Positions 48,355-60,401 of a stretch of 64,000 nucleotides of DNA are shown piece by piece. The stretch's first letter is position 1, and every line of letters starts with the position of its first letter. The DNA lies in contig NC_072472.1 in NCBI RefSeq assembly GCF_027596085.1, positions 16,555,971 to 16,619,970 on the forward strand. Direction: 5' to 3'. Under the pieces are notes generated by a model that worked only from the letters and a program-made list of their open reading frames with translations, was not told the DNA's origin and made no database searches. Both the position numbers and the translations under genes were made by a program. The stretch is from Anoplopoma fimbria (Eukaryota; Chordata; Actinopteri; Perciformes; Anoplopomatidae).

Positions 48355-51342
48355 TAGGAACCACGGTAGAAACCTGCGTTTGGAAAAGATGCATTCATGA
48401 ACACGCCGGAATTTGATGACACTAAGACATGTACCTACTAAATCTTCATGTTTTATTTAGAAATATTACTCAAAATAATATTCAAAACAAAACTATTGCT
48501 CTGATCAGAGAATATAGAAGTCTTACTTAAACATGTTTCTACAGTTTCTCAATGTTTTTCATATACTCAACGTTTGCTTGCAAGAACAGGTAAAGGGCCT
48601 TCATACAAATGTGCAGTGTTGTAGTGAGAGAGATAAGATCAAAATTCAACTTGCCTTTGATTTGTAGTAATTTGAATGCCTTGAAAGTCACATATCATGA
48701 TTTGGCTGCATTGCATCCATAATTGCCCGATTTTCAAGATTGCATTGTGGTTTTATATCATCATATTGTGCGAGCTATACAATGCAGAAGTAGTAGGCAT
48801 ATGACTTATATTGAGGGAAGAGAGGCCGGTCAAGGACTTTATAAGCACATACTTTAATCTTTTGTAATTACTGAATTTTCAGGCCAGGGTTGAAGTCGTA
48901 TAATACAAATTCTTGAAGGTAAGCTTTTGAATACTAAAAAGGAAATACATGACAATGCAAGCAGCCAAACCCAAATGGCCACAGAAAAACAAGGGCTGTC
49001 AATCACTTTCAACCTAAAATTTGTTATCCCCCCAGGGGAGTTTTGTCTTGCAGCCAGGTGAAACACAGAACACACACATGCTTGAACATAAAGGACACAC
49101 AGAACACACACATGCTTGAACATAAAAGACAAAGCACACATGCCATGATACATTTAATGTTTACATTTGTATTCTGCTGTGTTGTCACAATACTTATAGA
49201 ACAGTCTCCAATTTGATAGTAACAAAATATACTTTTTAGTTTTAAAACATACTGAAATATCCTCTTTTTACTTTGTCCCCTTTAGTGTATATGGAATGCA
49301 TTTTAAAGATGCCAATATGCAGCTAAGTACAGAATGTACCGTTCTGTTTCTCTACAACAACTTTCATTGCAGTACACCTACACCCTCTATACATCTTGTT
49401 ACAGGAATTTTTTCTGACGATGTTGTTGGCTGAGGTTCAAGAACGCAAACCAACAGAGGAAGCTCTGCTGGTTTCCTCAAATATTATGTCTCTTAAAGGT
49501 CTTGTTTAACATTGTCAAGTACAAATGTTTCAACAGGAGACAAAACCCCAGATAAGGGACGACATAATGCAGAGTTTCTGCAGCTACCTGTTTCTGTGGG
49601 AGTAAATTAGTGTGAGAGGAAAACAATTATGTAATGCTACTACTATTGACTTTTAAACTACGCCATTTTCAGGAGATATTTAAGGGCTAAGCTGACCCAA
49701 ATGATAAACAAATATTTTTTAACTAACCTATCTATCAAGCCATGCTGATAATTTTGGCTGCAGGTTTTTTTATATTATTATTATTATGTTACTTTGATAA
49801 CATTAAAAAGTCTCTCTACAGAGACGTTGTCCCAGTGAATACTACTGAATACTGTGAATAATCCACACCACACTGAACATTTGGCAGTGTGCCTGTTTCA
49901 GTTTCTCTCGAAAAGTTGCACATTTTGCTTGGATAATATAGAACGGCTCAGTAGATTCAATTCCATGTAGTTTAAGATCAGGTCTATTTTGATTACTAGC
50001 ATCCCCCAACTGGAACGGCATGTTTGTGAAGGAACATCTTTTTTGGAGCCAAGAGGAAACAACGCTAAAAGGTTTCTTATGAATTTTCTTCAGTTGATGA
50101 GCAGGGTTTCATTTCTGGTCACATTTACAGTTTAGTGCCTTAAGTATACTGTAGAAGGCTAAAGTAAGTGTAAAAGAAAAACACCACTAAGCATTACCTT
50201 TTTTATTTAAATGCTGTAAGGGTGTCTCCCACCGTAGAAATTAAATGTGAATGTGTTGATCTGGCAACTCTGCAATGTAACATTTCCGGAAACACGAAAC
50301 TATAAAACAATGTCACCCGTCTGCCGACTCCTTGATTTTCATTGAAACCAACCCACCCGCCCTCTCGATCAACCTGCATAGCAGCATCCAGGTGAAGCAC
50401 TTCCCGCTGACAGTGGGTGGAACCTGAAACATCAGGGGGTCGGGGCTCAGGTTGAAATACCTCCATACCAGCTCGCCTGTATGAGACAGAGACCCAGAGG
50501 AAGCTCGACACAACTCCCTTCTCTGACAGCGCTGACACAGCTGACCTCAACAGGTGAGAGCACAATCTGATGCAAGAATGGACTTCACACTATTTCTGGT
50601 TTTATTTTTACTGGCTATGCAGGGGTAAGGGCTCATTACCAAGCCAGAGTTGCTTTCATTTTCTATGCATAATGGATTTGACCTGGTTAATTGGTGCTGG
50701 CACATCTCCTGTGAGATTCATCACAGGAGATTAAAACACTAAGTGCAGGTCAAGATGTTAAGTGGCGCTCAAGGAGAATACAGAGCAGATGCACAGTGTG
50801 ACAGGAGACACACTGTAAACTCAGGGCGGGTTAAGAAGCTTAGCAAATTTAGAGACTAATATGTAGATTAACATTATTACACTGTCAGGATGACTTTCTT
50901 TACTCCAGAATAACCTTTTTCAACTGGTTTCATTTGAACAAATGTGGTGAGCTTTAGTGTAAATATGTAATTTCAATGTTTATTAATGTCCCTTGATTCA
51001 GAGTCAAAGGACCATAGTTTTTTCAGAATGGTTAGTACTGTAAAAAATAAGAAATACTTCAATGTCATGTTTACATCCTGAGTGAGTTGTGCTAAAGAAT
51101 GCAGTATAACAGATTGTGTATGAGATGATGGTGCATTAAAAAGGTCTGAAGTCAGTGGTGACAGTATGGAAAAGAAAAATTGTTTGCAGGTATAATATAT
51201 TACAGTTTTATACACTGTGATTACTGATTTGTTTTATTTCTATGGAAACTTAAAAACAAACCTGGAAAAAATGTAACATTTCCTGTTTAAATACTTTCAT
51301 CAGTATTCATTCATTCAGGCTGAACATCTGAAAATTAGAATC
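48355..51342. other. Intergenic region between cwc15 and the LIM gene
   Basis: No coding exon was assigned. Two copies of a roughly 33-bp unit (ACAGAACACACACATGCTTG...) lie at 49063-49130. At 50578 an ATG opens a 16-codon hydrophobic frame (MDFTLFLVLFLLAMQG) that runs into a GGGTAAGG donor-like sequence. At 50551 CTCAACAG then GTGAGA may be an untranslated-exon donor of the LIM gene. Confidence 0.45.
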
Positions 51343-54300
51343 ATGTCAAAGGGTAAGTAACACATGAATCAAATATTTCAAGCTTTTATAAGATTAACAG
51401 TGTTATGGATATATACTTGGTATGTTTCTGACAGAAAATGTGTGTGTGTGTGTGTGTGTTGTAGAGGTTGACAGATACGTGGCGTTACGAACCACCAGGG
51501 TGCGGACTTCACTGAAAAATGATGCCTGTTGGATCCAGAAATCAAAGCAGGAGCAAGAAGAAGCAAGGTATTCTCAGAAATGAAGATGCAATGTTCAAAA
51601 CAAAGTGTTAATTTAAAGTAAATCAAATCAATAAAATAGTTATAAATCTAAATCTGATGCTATATTGCTTCCCTGCATTTTACCAATGTGCTTTTGGGTA
51701 GCAATCCTTACTAAATCACAAACACTGCTACAAAGATGCTGCAAATTCACAACAACTTCTTCTGTCCAGCAGCGCAGACCATGCTGTGGAAACCAGACCC
51801 GCTTCAGTCACCCTGAATTCATACGTCCTGTCCACGGCCAAGAAATTTGAGTGAGTATCAGAGAGATGTCCAGGGTGTATGCAAATCCAAAAAACTTCAA
51901 CAGGAACTCAACCAAAAAATCGAACTAAGGCTATAATCAAACAAGAGATCCACTCACTGTATAAAAAGCTCACAGACCATTTTAATTGAGCATTGTAGGG
52001 AGCAGGGAGCTTTTATCCCAGCCCGGGATCCGCTGTTTGATTCTTATCAGAGCTGTCGACACTGTATTCAAAACAACCAACGCAGTGAAAGCAGTAAAAA
52101 CAGTTGTATTTTGTACTAATCCATCCATACCAATGCAATACCACGGTTTGGCCAGAAGATGTCGCCATTTTTTGACAGAATCAAGTGCTTTAAACCAGTA
52201 AATCAACACCAGTGCTTCAGATAGCTTATGTTTCTATCACTAGTAAATGTCTGAGATCTTATAGAAAAACTAGCTTATTTAGGGTTGAAAATTAAATAAA
52301 TTAAAAAAAAAACATTGTGATGTAATATAAATCCTACAGTCTGCAACATCTTAAACCGAAATTCTCCTTTGACTCTGTTGTGTCAGTGCATAACCATTTT
52401 TTTTAAAGGCTTCAGCGACAAACTACCATCTGTAATATTAACATATATAAGCGCTTTAGTTGGTTAATGAAGCATTGATCTGAATACAATAACTACTTAC
52501 TATTTCCCCTCAAGGCACACAAGATCAAACAGCTGCTTCACACCTGCATGTTTGCCCTTCAATACCAAAAGGGTTCTTTTGGCTACCTAATGAACATTAT
52601 GAAAACATCAATTAAAAATTGAGATGTATAAATATTTTACCAGTCATTAATTTTTACTAATCATGTGTGTTAAATACAATGAGATTCATTGTTTTGCTGG
52701 GATTACAAAACAGTCAGGATCATTTTCTGTAACGCGGCATTCAATAATAATTAACAATCAGTCATATTCATTTATGTTGTTTAAATAGACCGAAATATTT
52801 TCTGCAACATTTACTGACTGTTAACTACTACTTACTGTCATATTAATAATACATGCAGTAGTGCTCCCCGCCTGTGTATTGTTGCCAGCTGTAGTTATTG
52901 CATTTACATTACATCACCTGATTGAACACGTACATGAGACCCACACACGCACGCAGGTACGCGCACATTCACACACACATGCGCACTATCACTCACACAC
53001 ACACACACACACACTCTTACTCAAACACTCAGACACACACACGCACAAACTTACACACACAGGTCTTAAACCCCCTTTAGTAACTTGATAACCTATGGAC
53101 AGATTTGTGATGCAAAAATATAAAAAAAATACATTTATTTCTCCCTGAGATCACTTAAAGACACCCCCTCCCCAAATTAAAAAAGGGAATGAATTGAGTT
53201 AGCCTTTTTAAAGACATGTTTCCCTTCTATCAGTGTTTAAAAAAACATTGTTACCCCTCTGCTCTGTTTGTTTAGCAGCAGTCGTGAATATCAGAATGAG
53301 GAAATCACTTAGGAACAAGTTTTATCTGTACATCTTTTCTGCAAACATTCTGCCTGGATACTGGACCATAACAAATATTGCCAGAACTCAACATCCTATT
53401 TAGTTTTCCCAATGGCCTAGTTCCTGTAAATACATCTCAAACAAGATAACGTCTGAAAATGTGACTAAGATTAAATCTGTCCTTTTGACGTGTTAGCTGA
53501 ATACACATTAAGCGATTAAACCACTTTAATTGGTCCAGAACAGAATTAGCTAGCTAGCTCACAGCACTCACCGCGCAGACTAATCCACCGTGAACTCCAC
53601 TAAAATATTAGTCATGCATAACTCAATGTCTGTATTCATACTGCTTAATATTAGTTGGGTGACTAACTGGCTGGCCATCAATGGCAAGACAAAATGTCAA
53701 AGCTTGATTCAATTTGTTGTACAACAGTAGTTCCTTTTGCTCGTGATTCCCTTTTTGTCGACATGATTTTGACATGACTTCTCTGTCTCTGCTTGTTTCA
53801 TTTGAATGATTTTGAATGAGACCTGAAGAGGTGAAAGTAACCAATATGTTACAAGAAATAAACATGATTAGAGAATCTTAGATTTAAAAACAACAACATT
53901 TGACTCCTTTAGATTTATCTTGGGGACCCCCATGGTGCACGATACTCAAGCTGGAGTGTTCTCCAGTTCAGTATTTCCAATGACAGAACTATAAATGTTT
54001 TGTTAAATTATGCAGTCACTCTCCTCCCTCAAAGGAGCTGATGGCTGAGTCATGAGTAGGGAGGACGGTCCAGCAGCTGTGAGGTCTCCTACATTGTTCA
54101 CTCCCTGTGCTGATGTTGACAAGGAGGGTCCAGCTGCTGGACACATGCTGTGCGATGGCATTAAATGACCCTTGTTGATGGCAAAGTGGTTGAGCGGGTA
54201 GATGCCACATTTCCTATAGCCTTCCTTCACAATCCTTACACCCTCCTCCTCCTTCGCTACCCGATACGTCCCTTTAAACACACCCGAGAACTCCTTCTTG

Positions 54301-57300
54301 CTGACTGCGAAGTGACTATCGGTGGCACAACCGTCACCTATGAGTGCTGCAAAACGCTGCTTCAGGAGAACAAATAGACCTGCGTCGAGTGGCTGCAGGA
54401 TGTGAGAGCAATGAGGCGGAAGGCACAGAAGGATGACGTCCTCCTTACGAGCTGTTTCCACCACCTCGAGGTTCAGGGGAGACTTGTGACCATCGAAAAT
54501 CAGCAGCAGTGGACGCTCCTTTGGTGCGTGCAGGAGGAAGTGCTTGAGGAACCATTTCTTGAAAAGGTCAGAGTTGATATACCCCGAGTCTGACCATCCA
54601 TAGAGGGCATTTGGAGGCCCTTGAGTCTTGTAACATACTCCCCCTGGGTATGCCTTTGAGTAGATAATAAATGGGGGAATTTCCTCTCCAGCTGCGCTAA
54701 AGCAAGCCAGGACGGAGATGTGGTCCCTCGAGACTGGCGTTGGCTTGTAGCCCAGACTGGCAGATTTGGGGAGAATCACCCTCTTCCTGCCCAGCTGAAA
54801 TCCTGTCTCATTGCAGTTGAAGATTTGATGAGGCTTGTCTCTGAGCCCACGAGCGTCCATGACAGTGCTAAGTAAATGTAAAAACTGATCCACTGCTTCT
54901 TTTCTCACACATGTCGTCCTCCCACGGACAACACTGTCTGCTGGCTGAATGGTGATATTCTTTTCTTGCCGTTTCCTGAAATTGAGCCACCAGGTCTGGC
55001 CTAGTTTAGAGAATGCCACCCTCCGATGCTGCCGCTTATAAATGGATGAGGCAAAGGACACCAGCTGCTGCTTCGTCAGTGGGAAACCATGCTTGGACGT
55101 GTATAAAGAGAACTCCACCAACAGCTCCTCGTCTGCAGATGTTATAAGCTGAGCTGGCCCGCTGCGACTCCCTGGTGTCACCCGTCCGCTGACTCGGTCC
55201 CCTAGTGAAGATTTAGGGACTCCAAACTCTTTGGCAGCCTGTCTCACGGTGCACCTTCCCGACTTCACCTCGATCAGTGCACGTTCCATGGCCTCCTCTG
55301 TCCATTTCTTCTTCTTCTTCCTACCTACTTTGTCAAGATGATTTCTCGATGGCATTTCTTTCTAGGGGGGCACATGAAATACAAGCATGAATTACACTTT
55401 AAACAAATATGATACACACAATATCATTTAAGACATTTTGTAATTATCTTAAAAAAAACACACTAAACTAACCTTAAAGATAAAGGGGATTAGATTCCTC
55501 CCTTATTTTGATCCAAGTATAATTTACAAGATCGCTGTCCCAATTTTTAATGCTTACACTGTAATTCTCAAGAACCAGAATAAAATAATCTCCATCCAAC
55601 TTTCATGTTCTCACTTAGATTGATGCACAAGGCTGCAAGTTGTAGTCTGATTCACTAATTAAAGGGGAATATAAATGAAACTTTAGGGATAATATTCCAC
55701 GGCAGATTCTCTGTTTTAACAGTACATCACTTAATATTGTGACGCATTAACAGCTTTGTAATGGTCTCTTTTAGATTGACTTACAAAAGGCAGAAAATGT
55801 GTCAAAGTGCTCCTCTTTGTCACTCCAGAATACACAACCCAGCTCTGGATCAAAAAAAAGTTAAACCAGTATTATATCCTGCTAATATGTGAAAACAAAA
55901 AATGCATTTTATTGCTGCACTGTCTACATCCAGACCACATAAGTCAAGGTCTAGATGTAAATACCTGACTTGTCAAATCTTTAAAAATATGATATCATTT
56001 ATTAAAGCAAAATATTTGATTCTGCAGTTTTCGTTTCTCAACCTAGAACACATCCAACCTGATGGCTTTTTAAACAGTTTTTTATGGTTTCCACGTTAAT
56101 TTACTCCAGACGTACTTGTGGAGCACCAGCAGAGAAATATTATATAGTGAACTTCTCTAAGTTAACTAGTTAACTAACTAGTTATCTAACTTCAGGTCCG
56201 TGATGCAAGTGCCGTTTAATCTGACATAGGTACTGACTAAGTTATAATGTAGTTGACCTTTATGTCACAAAGCACTTTCTCCGTCGGTAATACCAACAGA
56301 CTTAAAGGTCTTTTTTAAGTATTTTTTGGACTCCGTGCTGGTTGTGTGACGTCGCGAACCGTCCCGTTACAGTTGTAAACTAGCTTACGTCACAATAATG
56401 TGAAGCCTGGTGGTTTTTTTGAGACAAGTTGGAAGTTACAAATACAAACCTACTGGTAGTGTTTAGTCTACAGTCGCCGCTGAATGTCTTTCTCTTTCAG
56501 AAAGTGTAAATTATGCGGTTATGTTTTGAACAACACAGTTCCCTTCCTAGCATTGAACGCCTAGCATCACAAGCCTGAGGAAGAAGACCGGAAGTTAAAC
56601 GACGGTGTTTTCAAAATAAAAGTATCAAAGTTCCTGTTACAAAAATAAGTGTCCAACTTAACAGATGTTCAGATACATTCAATAAATTGCATTACAATGC
56701 ATATACATTTAAAAACAGCAAATCATACAAAGCACCACAAAAAACAAGCAAAGTTTTTCTACAAAATAAACAGTTGTTACATTTCACTCCAAAATGGTTG
56801 GATTTTTCTCTTTTGGTAGGTTTTGGATATATTTTTGTTTAACATCATCTTATCTAATTGGATACAGAGCATTTGGAATCAAAATATCTGTCTATTTTTC
56901 CATTCTTTATCTATTGCCAATTCCAATGACAAAACCTTTTTTTTTTATTATTTTGAATAATAATTAGTTCCACTCACTTAATAATTAATTAAAAGGTCCA
57001 CAAGCTTATATTCAGCAGTTCAGGTAGACCAGGTAGATCTATCAAAAGTTACTTAATTATTGAGATGTTTTGCTTCCGCAAGCATTATTGACCCAGTTCA
57101 CTTTTGTTCGTCTATGGCCTATTACTTGAATGTCACCAATAAGATACAAAAACAAGGACCAAATTATATAATTCATGTAATTTGATCACATTCATTGTTC
57201 AAGAAAATAGCGACATCCCTTCACTTCAGTGCAACATGTTTGGTGCTATTTACATCATAAGTAAACATTGTGTTAACATTGAAGGCTCTATTTGACAGCT

Positions 57301-60258
57301 TGGCTTCATCAATCAATGTAGCTCCCCCCCCATTTTACCACTCAACTGATATACTTGTGTCCTATGTGTGTGATTTGTTGTACACATCCTGTAATGCAGG
57401 TCAGACTTTTTGCACAACATTTGTTATGTGAAGGTTATAGATGAACCTGTCACTTGTATAAAAGAAGAATGAGTGATATTCTGAAAGTGCCACGCCTGCT
57501 ACATCCTATCATCCTTTACTGATATGGTTTTATCTTTTTACACTATATTCAGAAGTAAGTGTACGTCAATATGGAGCATTTGGCTTTTATGTCAATTTTG
57601 AGCCATAGTAGTTTAAAGTTGATGAAATGTTTCATTGATTGTGCAGCATTTATTACCAAGATATCATTTGCTTCTGTTTTGTTGTCTGCTTTAAACCTAT
57701 AAATGCCAAGCATCTATTTAAAGCGTGTTTCATACTCTTTCCCTGTAGATTAATAGTTTCTCGAGTGAGCCCTCCTCTTGAAAATACACAGTTTTTTCGA
57801 TCTGAAAGGTATGGATGTCCTGAATTTTAATTGAAAATAGACTGAAATAGAAAAACCACGAATGCAAAATTGTTTTCTGGTTTGCAATTACTATTTTAAG
57901 TTAGGTCAGAACATTTGAAACCAAAAATATTGAATGTTTGTGCCAGATGTAAATGTTTGTTATTTTCGGCTCTATTTTTAGCGATTCATCTAATCAGGCA
58001 AATTGTGAAGTTATTCCTCCCCAAGAAGATGCTCAGCCTGAGGGGTCAACAGTGGAGACCACAGATGATTCAAAGTTAGTATGAAAGTATCTCTATATTG
58101 AGTGTAATTACTGCTGAGTCGAGGATTTTTTTTCATATGTCTTTTCTGCACAGCTGGAAATAAGTAACTCTCTCTGTTACAGGCCCCAAGCACCCACAGA
58201 AGAACTTATGCAAAAGGATGAGGCACAAACAGAAAAAACAATTGCCAACACAACTGCAGAAAATAAGGAACAATATGCTGCAGTTTACCAGTTAAATGTT
58301 GAACCAAATGGCGAGGCTGCTGACCTCTCTGCAGAAGTCTGTGTTGCAGAACAAATCCAAAATGGTGAACCACAGCCAATTTCTTCAACAAATGAAAATC
58401 CAGAGGAAGTGTCTCCTGTTGCGCCAGCTAAGCAAACAGTTTCTGCCACAACTGCAGAAAACAAGGAAGAACATAATGATAACACATTTGACCAGTCAAA
58501 CGTAGAACACAATGAGGCCAAGGTCTCAGCAGATGTTCATGTGGAAGATCCTGTTGCAGAAACCTCCGCTGTTCCTGCGGCTGAACTGAAAACCACAGAG
58601 GAACCTTCAACCGAAACAGAGCAAGCAAATGCAACGCTATTGGAAGATGCAACAGTACAATCAGTTGTGCAGCCTGCAGAGGGAAGTTGTGAGAAATGTC
58701 CTCCAGAACAGTCTGCAGAAGAAATCATTGAAGCTGTAGCTGAGATTGCTGTGGAGTCATCAATTGACACGAGTGACGTGGTTAATGCAACACCTGGACA
58801 AGAGGTTGCTCTCCAAGACAGTGTTGAAGCTGTAGCTGAGGTTGTAACAAAGTCTTCATCTGACACCAGTTACGTGGTTAATGCAACACCTGGACAGGAA
58901 GCTGCTCTACAAACCAGTGTGGAACCAGTCCCTGAATTTTTGGCAGTATCTGAATCTGAACCGCCTACTCAACACGCTGCTGAAACTGCTACAGAGGGGA
59001 ATTGTGAGAACGGTCCTCCAGAGCATGCTGCAGAAGAAATTGTTGAAGCTGTAGCTGAGGTTGCGGTGGAGTCATTATCTGACACCAGTGACGTGGTTAT
59101 TGCAACACCTGGAAGTGAAGCTGCCCTCCAAGACAGTGTTGAAGCTGTAGCTGAGGTTGTGGTGGAGTCTTCACCTGAGACACCTGCTGTGACTGGTGCA
59201 GTAGTAGAGAATGCTGCTCTCCAAGTCAGTGTGGACCCAGTCCCTGACTTAGTGGCAGATTCTGCATCTGAACCACCTACCCAAGAAGCTGCTGAAACTG
59301 CAATTCATCCTGAAGAGTCTAGAGTTGAGTCTGCAGCCTCAGCAGAGCCAGTTTTAAAGGCCGGAGCTGAAGAGGTAGTTAAGTGTGAAGTCCAGCCTGT
59401 TGATAACCCTGTTGTCGAGCAAAGTGTTGAGCCAACATCTGAGAGAGCGGCAGATCATGTGGTGGAGCTGACCATCAAGGATGCTGTTGAACCTGCAACA
59501 TCTTTAGATGCTGAAGCTGCTCTGGATGGGTTTTCTGACAGACTCATTGAACTGTTGGATGCATTAGATGTGGAGCCACCGACAACTGAAGCTGCTCCTG
59601 AGCCTCTAAAGGATCCAAAACAATCCCGCACTGAGACCAAGCTGAACGGATACTCTGATGATACTAACACGTGAGTATGCTCTTTTAAAAAAGAACTACG
59701 GCACATATTTTCTGGATTCCATGTTTTCACATTTGCAATAAAATGCATCTTTATTGTTTGCCTATTTTTTGTAGCTCTGACTTGTCTCAAAAGTCCAAGG
59801 AGCATCCACAATCCATACAAACTAAGTATAAGACCAGGTAATGTCTCACGATTGAGAAATTCAGACATTGTCTTAGTTATGGTATCTACGCAAAGTTCAT
59901 ACACAAAGGTTAAGATTAATCGTTTTAACACTTGCTCTCCACTTCAGGTATAGCAATGTCTGTTCATTCTGTGACAAAATAATCGATGGAAATGTCAAGA
60001 TCTACCTCAGTGAACCTGTGATGAGCTGCCACCCTGACTGTCTAAAGGTTTGTTCTGCCACTTGGGAAACATACGGTACATACTGTCTATTATTGAATGA
60101 CAGGCTCTTGGTATTGCATAATGTTAATATTGAGTTTGTTTTTGCAGTGCGGTGTGTGTGCAAAGGCCCTGGGAGACATGCTGACCCCCATGTTCTTGCA
60201 TCACCAAGCGGTCTTATGTGGTGGCTGCTTTGCTGAAGCTCTCAAGACCGAAATCTAA
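51343..60258 (+). CDS. ZNF185/sciellin-like protein with C-terminal LIM domain
   Basis: ZNF185 and sciellin are cytoskeleton-linked or cornified-envelope proteins with one C-terminal LIM domain; this gene looks like the ZNF185 type. Exons are 51343-51352, 51465-51567, 51770-51850, 57749-57808, 57982-58074, 58183-59670, 59775-59837, 59948-60047 and 60148-60258; the sum is 2109 nt, or 702 residues, with all phases matching. The N-terminus has TTRVRTSLKNDACWIQKSKQ and LNSYVLSTAKKFE, as in ZNF185. The LIM ligands are CSFC, HPDC, CLKC, CGVC and CGGC with standard spacing (residues about 634-700). The 1488-nt exon encodes an Ala/Val/Glu-rich, internally repeated, acidic segment without known fold. 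The start ATG is in a tiny exon (MSKG); an upstream untranslated exon is probable. Exon 3 has a tandem CAGCAG acceptor. Confidence 0.87.
52935..53065 (+). repeat. Impure CA-rich microsatellite
   Basis: Interrupted CACACA and ACACGC runs over about 130 bp. Confidence 0.85.
54003..55355 (-). CDS. pogo/Tigger-type transposase, full-length ORF with altered DDE triad
   Basis: A single open frame of 450 codons on the minus strand. Residues 16-60 form a CENP-B/psq-type helix-turn-helix (WTEEAMERALIEVKSGRCTV, then AAKEFGVPKSSLGDRV). A second DNA-binding helical domain follows (about 70-140), then the DDE_1 catalytic domain. The first catalytic motif, usually N-x-D-E-T-G-F, reads FNCNETGF with Asn at residue 182. 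The second (LLLIFDGHKS, Asp 288) and third (LPPHCSHILQPLDAG, Asp 324) are intact. The tail (about 395-450) is Ser/Pro-rich. No terminal inverted repeats were found by eye. In the minus orientation TGTGCCCCCCTAG, an acceptor-like sequence, ends 6 bases before the ATG. It is either a recently inactivated transposon or a host-adopted gene. Confidence 0.88.
   Translation of the reverse strand: MPSRNHLDKVGRKKKKKWTEEAMERALIEVKSGRCTVRQAAKEFGVPKSSLGDRVSGRVTPGSRSGPAQLITSADEELLVEFSLYTSKHGFPLTKQQLVSFASSIYKRQHRRVAFSKLGQTWWLNFRKRQEKNITIQPADSVVRGRTTCVRKEAVDQFLHLLSTVMDARGLRDKPHQIFNCNETGFQLGRKRVILPKSASLGYKPTPVSRDHISVLACFSAAGEEIPPFIIYSKAYPGGVCYKTQGPPNALYGWSDSGYINSDLFKKWFLKHFLLHAPKERPLLLIFDGHKSPLNLEVVETARKEDVILLCLPPHCSHILQPLDAGLFVLLKQRFAALIGDGCATDSHFAVSKKEFSGVFKGTYRVAKEEEGVRIVKEGYRKCGIYPLNHFAINKGHLMPSHSMCPAAGPSLSTSAQGVNNVGDLTAAGPSSLLMTQPSAPLREESDCII
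56347..56595. promoter_or_regulatory. CRE and ETS cluster, possible promoter of the transposase-derived gene
   Basis: TGACGTCG (56347-56354), TTACGTCA (56385-56392) and CCGGAAGT (56588-56595) occur within 250 bp of CpG-containing DNA, in an otherwise A/T-rich intron. The minus strand across 56385-56392 also reads TGAC then GTAAGC, a donor-like site. The cluster is about 1 kb upstream of the transposase ATG, but it could equally drive a plus-strand alternative first exon of the LIM gene. Confidence 0.4.
58704..59302 (+). repeat. Tandemly duplicated coding segment in the LIM gene's large exon
   Basis: A unit of about 100 codons occurs twice. The first copy begins AEEIIEAVAEIAVESS and the second AEEIVEAVAEVAVESL, and both continue with DTSDVV.ATPG, ALQDSVEAVAEVV and SEPPTQ.AAETA. 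Within each unit a shorter EAVAEV...TPG..AALQ.SV subunit is itself repeated. Confidence 0.9.
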
Positions 60259-60359
60259 CTGGGAAAAGTATGTGGCTCAAGAAGATTGAAAGCATACCTC
60301 ACTGCTTTTGCCCTAACTCTGTAATCTGGATTTGTATCATCACATTCTGTATATGTTTA

Positions 60360-60365
60360 AATAAA
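60360..60365 (+). terminator. Polyadenylation signal of the LIM gene
   Basis: AATAAA lies 102 nt after the stop codon at 60256-60258, which would give a short 3' UTR. Confidence 0.7.
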
Positions 60366-60395
60366 CACACATAATTGCCTCAGATGTAAATGTTT

Positions 60396-60401
60396 TTTAT
60401 T
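60396..60401 (-). terminator. plp1: Candidate plp1 polyadenylation signal
   Basis: AATAAA on the minus strand lies about 840 nt past the plp1 stop codon and only 31 bp from the plus-strand signal of the LIM gene. A nearer alternative cannot be excluded. Confidence 0.4.

Larger units (their letters stand above)
51851..57748. other. 5.9 kb intron 3 of the LIM gene, holding an antisense transposase
   Basis: Apart from the pogo-like ORF (54003-55355) and a CA-rich tract at 52935-53065, no host exon was seen. A CRE/ETS cluster lies at 56347-56595. The rest is A/T-rich unique-looking sequence. Confidence 0.6.

Noticed and set aside
54165..54593. Plus-strand open frames over the transposase
   Set aside because: They are shadows of the 450-codon minus-strand frame, which carries the domain motifs.
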